A DNA stretch of 64,000 nt from Micromonospora avicenniae (GTDB lineage: Bacteria; Actinomycetota; Actinomycetes; Mycobacteriales; Micromonosporaceae): assembly GCF_900156065.1 (NCBI RefSeq), contig NZ_FTNF01000004.1, forward strand, positions 310,001-374,000, written 5' to 3'. This document shows, piece by piece, positions 38,643 through 46,194 of the stretch. Under the pieces are notes generated by a model. It was not told the origin of the DNA, did not search any database, and worked only from the letters and a program-made list of their open reading frames with translations. A program made the translations under genes and the position numbers. Position 1 is the stretch's first letter; each line of letters begins with the position of its first letter.

Positions 38643-38649
38643 CGGAACC

Positions 38650-38952
38650 ATGGTCAGGCTGCCACTCACTCCCGAAGAGGTCGAACGCGGGCAGCGCCTC
38701 GGCGCTCTCCTGCGTCGAGCCAGAGGGGAGCGTTCGATGCTCGTCACCGCGTTGGAGGCAGGTGTCTCGCCGGAGACCCTCCGGAAGATCGAGTCCGGTC
38801 GCGTGGCCACCCCTGCCTTCCCGACCATCGCTGCCATAGCCGACGTCCTCGGCCTCTCCCTCGATGCGGTGTGGTCGGAGATCAACCGGCCGGACGGCGG
38901 GGTCGCAATCGCCAGAACAGGTCGCGCCCTGGGTGCGCGGTTGGCCTCGTAG
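38650..38952 (+). CDS. XRE family helix-turn-helix regulator
   Basis: The 100-residue protein has a Cro/C1-type helix-turn-helix at residues 17-75 (LGALLRRARGERSMLVTALEAG, SPETLRKIESGRVATPAFPTI, ADVLGLSLDAVW). It lacks a ribosome-binding site and probably starts as a leaderless transcript. It is divergent from the accessory methionine aminopeptidase gene with about 70 bases between them. Homologous XRE-map pairs are common in actinobacteria, so it is the likely regulator of map. Confidence 0.85.
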   Translation: MVRLPLTPEEVERGQRLGALLRRARGERSMLVTALEAGVSPETLRKIESGRVATPAFPTIAAIADVLGLSLDAVWSEINRPDGGVAIARTGRALGARLAS

Positions 38953-38968
38953 TCTCCCCGCAGCCGGT

Positions 38969-39574
38969 TCAGAGCCAGCCGTTCGCCCTGGCGCTGAGGG
39001 CCGCCTCGATCCGGTTACGGGTACCGGTCTTGCCGATCGCGGCCGACAGGTAGTTGCGTACCGTGCTCTCGGACAGGTGCAGGCGGGCGGCGATGTCGGC
39101 GATCGTGGCGCCGTCCGCGGCCGCCGCCAGTACGTGCCGCTCCCGGTCGGTGAGCGGGTTCGGGCCGGCTGACAGCGCCGCCGCCGCGAGCGTCGGGTCG
39201 ATCACCCGCTCGCCGGCGAGCACTCGGCGCACGGCCACCGCGAGTTCCTCGACCGGCCCGTCCTTGACCAGGAAACCGGCCGCGCCGGCCTCCATCGCCC
39301 GGCGGAGGTAGCCGGGCCGGCCGAACGTGGTGAGGATCAGCACCCGGCACTGGGGCAGCTTCTTCCGCAGCGTCGCCGCGGTGTCCAGGCCGCTGCCGTC
39401 GGGCATCTCGATGTCCAACAGCGCCACGTCGGGTCGCAGCCTCAGGGCGGCCGCCACCGCCTCGGCGGTGGTTCCGGCCTCGGCCACCACCTCGATGTCC
39501 GGTTCGAGGTTCAACAGCAGGGCCAACGCGCCACGCATCATGCCCTGGTCCTCGGCGAGCAACAGCCGGATCAT
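38969..39574 (-). CDS. NarL/LuxR-type response regulator (ABC-linked)
   Basis: The 201-residue protein has a receiver domain (LLAEDQGMMR, Asp54 in ALLDIEMP, FLVKD) and a LuxR helix-turn-helix (LTDRERHVLAAAADGATI, LSESTVRNYLSAAIGKTGT). The start at 39574 lies 4 bases after the kinase stop. It is the last gene of a four-gene minus-strand operon: ATPase, permease, sensor kinase and regulator. This is the layout of DesK/LiaS-type systems that control an adjacent ABC exporter. Confidence 0.9.
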   Translation of the reverse strand: MIRLLLAEDQGMMRGALALLLNLEPDIEVVAEAGTTAEAVAAALRLRPDVALLDIEMPDGSGLDTAATLRKKLPQCRVLILTTFGRPGYLRRAMEAGAAGFLVKDGPVEELAVAVRRVLAGERVIDPTLAAAALSAGPNPLTDRERHVLAAAADGATIADIAARLHLSESTVRNYLSAAIGKTGTRNRIEAALSARANGWL

Positions 39575-39578
39575 CCGG

Positions 39579-40727
39579 TCACCCCACGGCCTGTCGCGCG
39601 GGGACCCGGGCGGTGAGCAGCAGGCCGCCGTCGCGTGCGGGACCGACGTGCAGGGTCCCGCCCGCCTGCTCGAGCCGCTCGGTGAGGCCACGCAGGCCGT
39701 TGCCCGGCTGCGGCCGACCGCCCACCCCGTCGTCGCGGACGGTCAGCACCGCCCCGTGGGCGTCGGTGCTGACCTCGATGTCGCACCGCGAAGCCCGGCT
39801 GTGCCGCAGCACGTTCGTGACCCCCTCGCGGAGCACCCAGCGGAACGCGTCGTCGGCCTCGACGTCGAGCAGGTGCCCGCTCGCTCGTACCGTGACCATG
39901 ATGCCGACGTCGGACAGGGCGTTGCGGGCGTTGTCCAGTTCCCGGTCGAAGCCGTGCTCGCGGTAGCCGGTTACCGCCTCGCGGACCTCGGCGAGCGCGG
40001 TGCGTCCGATCCGCTCGATCTCGGCCGCCTCGGCCGCGGCCCGGCCGGGATCCGCAGGGGCGAGCCGGCGCACCACCTCCGCCTTCACCACCACCAGCGA
40101 CAGCGTGTGGCCGAGCAGGTCGTGCAGGTCCTTGGCGAACCGGAGCCGTTCCCGCTCCACCACCGTGCGGGCCAACTCCCGCTGGGTACGGCGAAGCTCG
40201 TCCACGAGACGGGCCACCCGGGCGAAGGCCAGTGTCATGGCACCCGCGAGCAGCGTGATCAGCGCCATCTGCGCGATGTCGTCCGCCGCCAGCCGTCGCG
40301 CTGCCCCGATCACCAGCACCGCGGCGACGCTGCCGCCGACCCAGCCGAACCCCCAGCTCGCCCGGATCAGCCCCACCGCGCCCGCGGAACACACGTACGT
40401 CAGCAGGGCCAGCCAGCCCGCCGGGTCACCGGCGTACGCGGCGGCGAGCCCGATCCCGAGCAGCGCGAGCAGGACCAACCCGGCGTGGTGCAGGGCCGGC
40501 CGGACGGGCAGGTCCGCCACGGGCACCGCCACCAGCGCGAGGTAGAGCAGTGCGAAGGCGGCCAACCCGACAGCTGCCACGGGCGCGTGGTGGATCTGTC
40601 CACGGGTGATCGCGGAGGCCGGTGGCAGGAGCAGCCAGAGCCACAACGTGTGGGCTGCCACGAGCATGAGCCCGCGACGTCGCCGGCTCCGGTCGACGGA
40701 GCTCGTGGCGTGCGTTGCACCGCGCAT
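39579..40727 (-). CDS. HisKA_3 family sensor histidine kinase (ABC-linked)
   Basis: The 382-residue protein has about six transmembrane helices in residues 20-155, a HisKA_3 domain with LRFAKDLHDLLGHTLSLVV and a HATPase domain (REGVTNVLRHSRA, VRDDGVGGRPQPGNGLRGL). The start at 40727 is the ATG of MRGATHATSS. Frames reaching further upstream run into the permease gene. The four-gene operon and the small extracellular loops suggest it senses membrane stress or a drug handled by the neighbouring ABC transporter. Confidence 0.9.
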   Translation of the reverse strand: MRGATHATSSVDRSRRRRGLMLVAAHTLWLWLLLPPASAITRGQIHHAPVAAVGLAAFALLYLALVAVPVADLPVRPALHHAGLVLLALLGIGLAAAYAGDPAGWLALLTYVCSAGAVGLIRASWGFGWVGGSVAAVLVIGAARRLAADDIAQMALITLLAGAMTLAFARVARLVDELRRTQRELARTVVERERLRFAKDLHDLLGHTLSLVVVKAEVVRRLAPADPGRAAAEAAEIERIGRTALAEVREAVTGYREHGFDRELDNARNALSDVGIMVTVRASGHLLDVEADDAFRWVLREGVTNVLRHSRASRCDIEVSTDAHGAVLTVRDDGVGGRPQPGNGLRGLTERLEQAGGTLHVGPARDGGLLLTARVPARQAVG

Positions 40728-40747
40728 CAGGGTCACCCTAGCGACAG

Positions 40748-41479
40748 TCAACGGTGTGCGGTCGAGCGCCGATAGGCCCACGCCGCGAGGGTGGCGAAGA
40801 GGACGGTCCACACCGCCAGTACGCCGAGTCCGGACGGGGTCGGCGCGAGGCCGGCGACCGACCGCCAGCCGAGTTCGGCGTACCGGTAGGTCGGCAGGGC
40901 GTGCCCCAGGTGCCGCAGCGCGTCCGGGAAGTACGTCACTGGCACCAGCAGGCCACCGAGCACCGACAGGCCGAGGAAGGCCAGGAAGTTGACCGGTTGG
41001 GCGAGCTGCGGGGCGAGGCCGTAGCCGATGGCGAGGCCGAGCAGGGCGAACGGCACCGTACCGGCCCACATCAGCAGCAGCAGCGCGATCCACCGGCCGG
41101 CGCTCAGCTCGACGTGGTGCTGGAGCCGCCCGGTGATGCCCACCGCGATCACGGAAGGCACGCCGCTCAGCGTACTGACCAGGGCCTTCGCGGCGACCGC
41201 CTGCCAGGGTGGCAGCGGGGTGACGCGGAGTTGGGACAGCCAGCCCACCGCGCGTTCCTGGGAGACCAGGGAGCCCACCGAGAGCACGCCCGCCACGGCG
41301 CCGTACCCGGCCAGCCCGACCATGAGGGCGGCCGCAGCGTCCACACCCTCCAGTTGGTCACCGCCACCGGCCAACCCGGAGAAGATCAGGTACGTGACCA
41401 CCGGGCCCAGAACGCTGAACAACGCGAGGCGGGGATCGCGGGCCAACCGGCGCAGCTCGAACCACAGGTAGGCACGCAT
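40748..41479 (-). CDS. ABC-2 type transporter permease
   Basis: The 243-residue protein has six hydrophobic helices (for example FSVLGPVVTYLIFSGLA, WIALLLLMWAGTVPFALLGL, VNFLAFLGLSVLGGLLVPVTY) and the ABC-2 pattern ending LPTYRYAELGWR. It forms the membrane channel for the ATPase encoded one base upstream (41481-42371). It probably exports a drug or lipid-linked compound. The start at 41479 is MRAYLWFELRRLARDP. Confidence 0.88.
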   Translation of the reverse strand: MRAYLWFELRRLARDPRLALFSVLGPVVTYLIFSGLAGGGDQLEGVDAAAALMVGLAGYGAVAGVLSVGSLVSQERAVGWLSQLRVTPLPPWQAVAAKALVSTLSGVPSVIAVGITGRLQHHVELSAGRWIALLLLMWAGTVPFALLGLAIGYGLAPQLAQPVNFLAFLGLSVLGGLLVPVTYFPDALRHLGHALPTYRYAELGWRSVAGLAPTPSGLGVLAVWTVLFATLAAWAYRRSTAHR

Positions 41480-41480
41480 C

Positions 41481-42371
41481 TCAGTGCTCCGTTCCGGCGG
41501 CCGTGAGGGTGAGGAAGGCGGTCTCCAGCCCGGCGGAGACCTCGAGGTTGCGGAAGCCGTGACCGGCGGCCAACGCCAGAACGGTGGCGTCGGCGTCGTC
41601 GGTGGTGAGCACCACCCGGTCGCCGCGGACCTGCACCGATCGGACACCGGGCAACAGCTCCAGGCCCTCCAGCCTCGCACCGGCGGCGTCGAAGGTGACG
41701 GTACGCCCACCGGCCAGGGCACGGATCTGCGCGGGTGGTCCGTCGGCGACCACCCGGCCTGCGGCGAGCACCACCACCCGGTCGGCGAACTCGTCCGCCT
41801 CAGGTAGCTGATGGGTGGTGAACACGACGGTACGGCCCTCGGCCGCGTACCGGTGGATGGCGGCCCAGAACGCCTGCCGGGCGGCGACGTCCATGGCTGC
41901 GGTCGGTTCGTCGAGGACCATCAGGTCCGGGGCACCGGACAACGCGAACGCGAACCGGGCGCGTTGCGCCTCGCCACCGGAGAGCTTGTCCAGCCGCCGG
42001 CCGGCCCGGTCCGCCAACCCGGCCATGGCGAGGATCCGGTCGGTGGCCAACGGTCGCGGGTACAGCGCCCGGGCCAGCTCGACCACCTCCCGGACGGTGG
42101 CGGTGGGCACCACCCCGGAGTCCTGGAGCATCGCGCCGACCCGGCCGGCCCGGACCGCCTCGGTGGGTGTCCGGCCGAACAGGGTCACCGTGCCCGCGTC
42201 GGGTTGGGTGAGGCCGAGCATCATCGAGATCGCGGTCGTCTTGCCCGCGCCGTTGGGTCCGAGCAGGGCGAGGGTGGTGCCCCGCGCGATGGCCAGGTCG
42301 AGGCCGTTGACGGCTCGAACCGATCCGAACCGTCGGGTGAGTCCGGTGAGGCGTACCACTATGTCATCCAT
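41481..42371 (-). CDS. ABC transporter ATP-binding protein (drug-export type)
   Basis: The 296-residue protein has Walker A GPNGAGKTTA, the Q-loop AMLQDSGVV, signature LSGGEAQR, Walker B LMVLDEP and an H-switch in FTTHQLPEADE. The C-terminal extension of about 80 residues matches the CcmA/DrrA-type subgroup. It powers the permease in the next gene. The start at 42371 is the MDDIVVRLTG ATG; a longer upstream frame is not supported. It leads the operon with the two-component system. Confidence 0.9.
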   Translation of the reverse strand: MDDIVVRLTGLTRRFGSVRAVNGLDLAIARGTTLALLGPNGAGKTTAISMMLGLTQPDAGTVTLFGRTPTEAVRAGRVGAMLQDSGVVPTATVREVVELARALYPRPLATDRILAMAGLADRAGRRLDKLSGGEAQRARFAFALSGAPDLMVLDEPTAAMDVAARQAFWAAIHRYAAEGRTVVFTTHQLPEADEFADRVVVLAAGRVVADGPPAQIRALAGGRTVTFDAAGARLEGLELLPGVRSVQVRGDRVVLTTDDADATVLALAAGHGFRNLEVSAGLETAFLTLTAAGTEH

Positions 42372-42613
42372 GCCCGTCACGCTACGAACGCGCGACGGAC
42401 GCCGGCAGAGTCGCCGGTACGCGGCTGGCCGGGACAAATGTCCTGGCCTGCGCCGTCAACCCGCCGACGCGCCCCCACCAGCCGAGAAGCAGACTGCGGT
42501 TCGTGTGGTGGCGGAACATGGCGACAGTGCCCTTGACGCGAGGATGTTAGTCACCGGCGCGGGCGCAGGCGGTGTCTCCCGGGCCTGTCCCGGGCCGCCT
42601 CTGGTCGAGGGCG

Positions 42614-43960
42614 TCAGCGGCAAGGGGCGTCGCCTTCGTTCCGGCCGCACGTCGCCAGGCTGCACCACCGGCGCATCCCGCTCTCGTCGAGGAACAACCA
42701 CCCGCACCTCTCGTCCGGACAGACCCGGATGGTCGAGCGGCGGGGGTCACTGAGCAGCTCGGCGGCGCTCCAGGCGACGGCGTGCACCGGCAGCCGGAGC
42801 CCGGCGGCCAGGTCCGCCCTCCAGCGTCCGCGGCCGTCGGCGTCGCGCCGAAACACGAGTGTTCTCGCGGCGGCCTCCGCGTGCCGGGCCACCGCGTCGA
42901 ACGCCGATCGGTCGTCGGGATCGGTGAGGCAGGCGTAGAGCCGAGTGCGCAGCGCGCGGGCGTTCTCGAGCTCCACGGCGGCGATGTCGGGCTCGCGCCG
43001 AGCGAGTTCGATCAGCCGGCTGACCGTGACGTCATCGGCCAGCCCCAGGTGCCCCGTCCACACCGCCAGCGTGCGGTACGCACGGAGCCACTCCGAGCCG
43101 GGCAGCGGCGGGTGGTGTCCCCAGCCGGCGAAGGTGTTGCAGAACTCCAGCGCCGGGTGGCCACCGACGCTCCACGGGAGGCTCTCCTCATGAACTCGGA
43201 CCTCGTACACCGGTCGGTTCGGCCGGTCGAGGCGATGGTCGTCGCGCAGGATCCGCCGGTGTACCTCCCGCAGACGCATGCCGGGCTCGACGCCCAACTC
43301 CTCGATCAGCTTCTGCCGGGTCACCCGGTACAGCGCCAGCGCCTCTGCCTGCCGCCCGCCCCGGTACAGCGCGGTCATCAAGGTACCGACCAGTTCTTCG
43401 CGGGTCGGGTGTCGGGCAACCAGTGGCGTCAACTCGTTGATCACCTCACGGTGGCGATCGAGGACCAGCTGCGCCTCGGCCCGCAGTTCGAGGCTGGTGA
43501 GCCGGAGCTCCTCGATCGGGCCGTACAGCCGGTCACGCAGCTCCCCGTCGGCTGTGTCGGCGAGCAGCGGGCCCCGCCAGAGCGCCAATGCCCGGTCGAG
43601 CAGACCTACCCGCTGCGCCGGGTCGGCGGTGCCGCTCGCCTTGTGTGCGAGCCGGCTGAACTCCTCGACGTCGACGTGGTGCCCGCGCTCGATCAGGTAT
43701 CCGTCCCCACCGGTGCGGATCTGCACCCCGTACGGCGCCAGCGACGCGCGGAGCCGTCCGATGTAGGTGTGCACTGCGCCGCGCGCTGACGCGGGCGGGC
43801 GCCCGTGCCACAGCAGGTCGATGAGGCGGTCGGTGGTGACCAGATGCCCCAGATCGAGCAGGAGGACGGCGAGGATGCAACGCTCCTGCCGCCGGCTGCC
43901 GAGCTCGACACGCTGGCCGTCCTGGCACGCCTCGAACGGTCCGAGTAGTCGGAACTCCAT
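42614..43960 (-). CDS. BTAD/SARP-type regulator fused to a CGNR zinc-finger (ABATE) domain
   Basis: The 448-residue protein has a winged-helix OmpR-like DNA-binding domain (residues 1-90; MEFRLLGPFEACQDGQRVEL, GAVHTYIGRLRASLAP) and a bacterial transcriptional activation domain (BTAD, about 95-245, VEEFSRLAHKASG...RQAEALALYRVTRQKL). A C-terminal ABATE/CGNR unit (about 265-448) holds the zinc-binding CPDERCGWLFLD and WCSLATCGRN, where the usual CGNR reads CGRN. SARP-type proteins usually lack this tail, and CGNR proteins usually lack BTAD. It probably activates transcription in response to a ligand bound by the ABATE part. It is divergent from a secreted-protein gene. Confidence 0.85.
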   Translation of the reverse strand: MEFRLLGPFEACQDGQRVELGSRRQERCILAVLLLDLGHLVTTDRLIDLLWHGRPPASARGAVHTYIGRLRASLAPYGVQIRTGGDGYLIERGHHVDVEEFSRLAHKASGTADPAQRVGLLDRALALWRGPLLADTADGELRDRLYGPIEELRLTSLELRAEAQLVLDRHREVINELTPLVARHPTREELVGTLMTALYRGGRQAEALALYRVTRQKLIEELGVEPGMRLREVHRRILRDDHRLDRPNRPVYEVRVHEESLPWSVGGHPALEFCNTFAGWGHHPPLPGSEWLRAYRTLAVWTGHLGLADDVTVSRLIELARREPDIAAVELENARALRTRLYACLTDPDDRSAFDAVARHAEAAARTLVFRRDADGRGRWRADLAAGLRLPVHAVAWSAAELLSDPRRSTIRVCPDERCGWLFLDESGMRRWCSLATCGRNEGDAPCR

Positions 43961-44136
43961 GGCGGCGGCACCTCCTCCGCGCCCACGTCGGGTGGTCGAG
44001 CCCGGTAAGCCGTTGGTGAGTGATCGTACGGAGGCAGCGGCGAGCGGACGGCTCAGGCGGCGGCGCACGGTCAGGATGTGGTCAGCGAAGCCAATGACGC
44101 TGATCAGGTCCGATCGCCGAACAGCGTGGAGTAAGC

Positions 44137-44667
44137 ATGATCAGGAAATTGGTCCTCGGATTGATCTCGGCTACGGCTGTGGTCGGCGTGAGCCTCTCCG
44201 GCTCCGTGCCCGCCGTCGCGGACGGCCCCGGACATGGAGGCTGGGTGCCGGCACCGCAAGAGGCGTTCGAACAGCCGGCCGGAGCGCGGTGCGACTTCGC
44301 CGTCCGCGTCCAGCCCGTCGTGGACGAGGTCCGCAAGCTGGTGCTGGCGGAGTACCCGGACGGCTCACCTCGGCGGGAGTTGTACACCGGCAGGCTCGTC
44401 GACGAGGTGACCAACCTCGACACCGGGGCCGTCACGAGGGTGGACGCGAGCGGCACATCGCTCGTCGAATACGCCCCGGACGGCTCGATGACCTGGTACG
44501 TGACCGGGCCCGTACTGCTCGGCTTCCGCGAGAACGCCGGCTCCCTGCCGCGTGGCATCTGGATCGTCGACGGCGTGTACGTCGTCGAGTTCGACCCGAC
44601 CTACGTTTACAAGACCATCACGCTGGTGCACGGCAGCACCCACAACGTCTGCACCGACGTGGACTAG
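44137..44667 (+). CDS. Small secreted protein, unknown
   Basis: The 176-residue protein has a signal peptide (MIRKLVLGLISATAVVGVSL, cleavage near AVADG) and a mature domain with no recognised family. That domain has DFAVRVQP, TNLDTGAVTRVDASG and two Cys (one near the start of the mature part and the other in HNVCTDVD), which could pair. The GHGGW region after the signal is Gly-rich. It is divergent from the BTAD-CGNR regulator, so it may be its target. A strong hairpin follows. Confidence 0.75.
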   Translation: MIRKLVLGLISATAVVGVSLSGSVPAVADGPGHGGWVPAPQEAFEQPAGARCDFAVRVQPVVDEVRKLVLAEYPDGSPRRELYTGRLVDEVTNLDTGAVTRVDASGTSLVEYAPDGSMTWYVTGPVLLGFRENAGSLPRGIWIVDGVYVVEFDPTYVYKTITLVHGSTHNVCTDVD

Positions 44668-44727
44668 AAGTCCTGGTCGCGGCGAGCCGAGAGCCACGAG
44701 ATCAGCTACTCGATGGCAGGCCTGGTC

Positions 44728-44760
44728 GGGCCGGCGCATACCGCACGGATGCGCCGGCCC
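44728..44760. terminator. Bidirectional hairpin
   Basis: GGGCCGGCGCAT (44728-44739) pairs with ATGCGCCGGCCC (44749-44760) over 9 bases. It lies between the convergent secreted-protein and LLM oxidoreductase genes. Confidence 0.75.
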
Positions 44761-44777
44761 GGCCCCGGGCAGGACGT

Positions 44778-45704
44778 CTAGCGCGAGAGCAGCAGCGGGG
44801 CCAGGGTGCGCAGCTGCGGCAGCAGCTCCTCCGGCCCGTCCACGAGCGGCTGGACGCAGACGTGGTCCGCACCGGCGGTGTGGTGCGCCCGGACCCGCTC
44901 CGCCACCGTCTCCGGGTCGCCCCACGGCACGAGGGCGTCGACCAGGGCATCGCTACCCGCGCCGGACAAGTCGGCCTCGGCCCAGCCCAGCTCCCTCAGG
45001 TTGTTCACGTAGTTGGGCAGGGTCAGGTATCGCGAGGTGTACCGCCGAGCCTTCTCCCGGGCCGACTCGGGATCGGTGTCCAGCACCACGGCCTGCTCCG
45101 GTGCCAGCACCGGCTCCGGGCCGAGGATCTCGCGGGCGCGCGCGGTGTGCTCCGGCGTCACGAAGTACGGGTGCGCGCCCGCGCTGCGCCGCGCCGCCAG
45201 CTCCAGCATCCCCGAACGCAGTGCGGCCAGCACCCGCGGGGCCCGCTGCGGCAGCGGCGCGTCGTACTCGGTCTCGTCCATCGCGTCGAGGTAGGAGCGC
45301 ATCGCCGCGAGCGGCCGCCCGTAGTCGTGGCCGCGCGGCGAGACCAGCGGCGCGTGACTCACCCCGAGGCCGAGCAGGAGCCGCCCGTCGTACGCCTCGG
45401 CCAGCGCGCTCGCGCCGTTCGCGGCGGCGGTGGCGTCACGGACCCAGATGTTGGCGATGCCGGTGGCCACCACCATGCGCCGGGTGGCGCCGAGCAGGAT
45501 CGCCGAGTGGACGAGCGCCTCCTTGTTCCTCGCCGTCTCCCCCACCCAGAGCGCGCCGTAACCCAGCTCCTCCACCTCGGCCGCCACCGTGCGGCCGAAC
45601 TCGGCCGACTGCCCGCCGAGGACCCCCGTCCAGACCCCGATCGGACCAATCCGCCGCTTCACCTGGGCCGGGTCGACGTCACCGGGCCGCTGTTGCTGAG
45701 CCAT
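44778..45704 (-). CDS. LLM-class F420-dependent oxidoreductase
   Basis: The 308-residue protein has a bacterial luciferase-like TIM barrel (GPIGVWTGVLGG, ELGYGALWVGE, ATGIANIWVRD, LLLGLGVSHAPL, GADHVCVQPL) typical of actinobacterial F420-dependent oxidoreductases of the TIGR03620-like type. It would use coenzyme F420 or FMN with an unknown substrate. The start at 45704 follows a GGAG 8 bases upstream (AAGGAGATGCC). It is monocistronic. Confidence 0.85.
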   Translation of the reverse strand: MAQQQRPGDVDPAQVKRRIGPIGVWTGVLGGQSAEFGRTVAAEVEELGYGALWVGETARNKEALVHSAILLGATRRMVVATGIANIWVRDATAAANGASALAEAYDGRLLLGLGVSHAPLVSPRGHDYGRPLAAMRSYLDAMDETEYDAPLPQRAPRVLAALRSGMLELAARRSAGAHPYFVTPEHTARAREILGPEPVLAPEQAVVLDTDPESAREKARRYTSRYLTLPNYVNNLRELGWAEADLSGAGSDALVDALVPWGDPETVAERVRAHHTAGADHVCVQPLVDGPEELLPQLRTLAPLLLSR

Positions 45705-45974
45705 GGCATCTCCTTGCGCAACACAGACGATCGCCACCCCGACGCTATCTCGCCGGACGACAGGCTCACGGCGTGATCGCCGGGGTGGTGGGTTCCCGCC
45801 GTCCCCGCCGCTCGATCTCCGTCCGCGTCTGACACCCGGCTCGCCGGCCTGTTCTGACGTTAGGCCAGCAGGCCCGCCGCGTCACCAGTTGCGCCGTCGG
45901 CAACCACTCCTGCGGGCGGCAGCGGCACGCTCCGGCGGTCGAGGATGCCCGGCGGGCGGACGACAAATAGAAAA

Positions 45975-45998
45975 GGCAAGGAGATCGGACTCCTTGCC
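45975..45998 (-). terminator. Minus-strand intrinsic terminator-like hairpin
   Basis: GGCAAGGAG (45975-45983) pairs with CTCCTTGCC (45990-45998) over 6 bases. Read on the minus strand it is followed by TTTTCTATTT, a true U-rich tract. No minus-strand gene lies upstream, so it may end an antisense or leader transcript. Confidence 0.55.
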
Positions 45999-46021
45999 AC
46001 TTCTAACGTATAGCGCACCGG

Positions 46022-46040
46022 GGGGCTTGCGGCAAGACCC
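46022..46040 (+). promoter_or_regulatory. Rifamycin-associated element (RAE) upstream of rph
   Basis: The 19-base sequence reads GGGGCTTGCGGCAAG followed by ACCC. The known RAE of actinomycete rifamycin-resistance genes is an imperfect inverted repeat built around GGGGCTTGCGGCAAG, and this copy differs by at most one base. It also overlaps a 24-base, 22-symmetric palindrome (46029-46052). RAEs are needed for rifamycin-induced expression. It lies 154 bases before the rph start. Confidence 0.8.
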
Positions 46041-46194
46041 GGGTCCTGCCGCAGAATCGGCGGCCGGACCAGCGCCGACGAACTAACGCGGGGCACGACG
46101 TGGGTGTTTGTCGACGTACGGGAGACGCGGCGACCTTGAACCGTTGACCAGTTCGGCGGGTGCGGTTGCGGGCGCTTGACGCGGAGGTGTCGCA

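Larger units (their letters stand above)
45705..46194. other. 490-base region between the LLM oxidoreductase and rph
   Basis: No gene is seen. The left half holds the LLM promoter. Around 45963-46052 lie a stem-loop facing left (45975-45998), a rifamycin-associated element (46022-46040) and a wider palindrome (46029-46052). The remaining 140 bases lead to rph. Confidence 0.5.
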
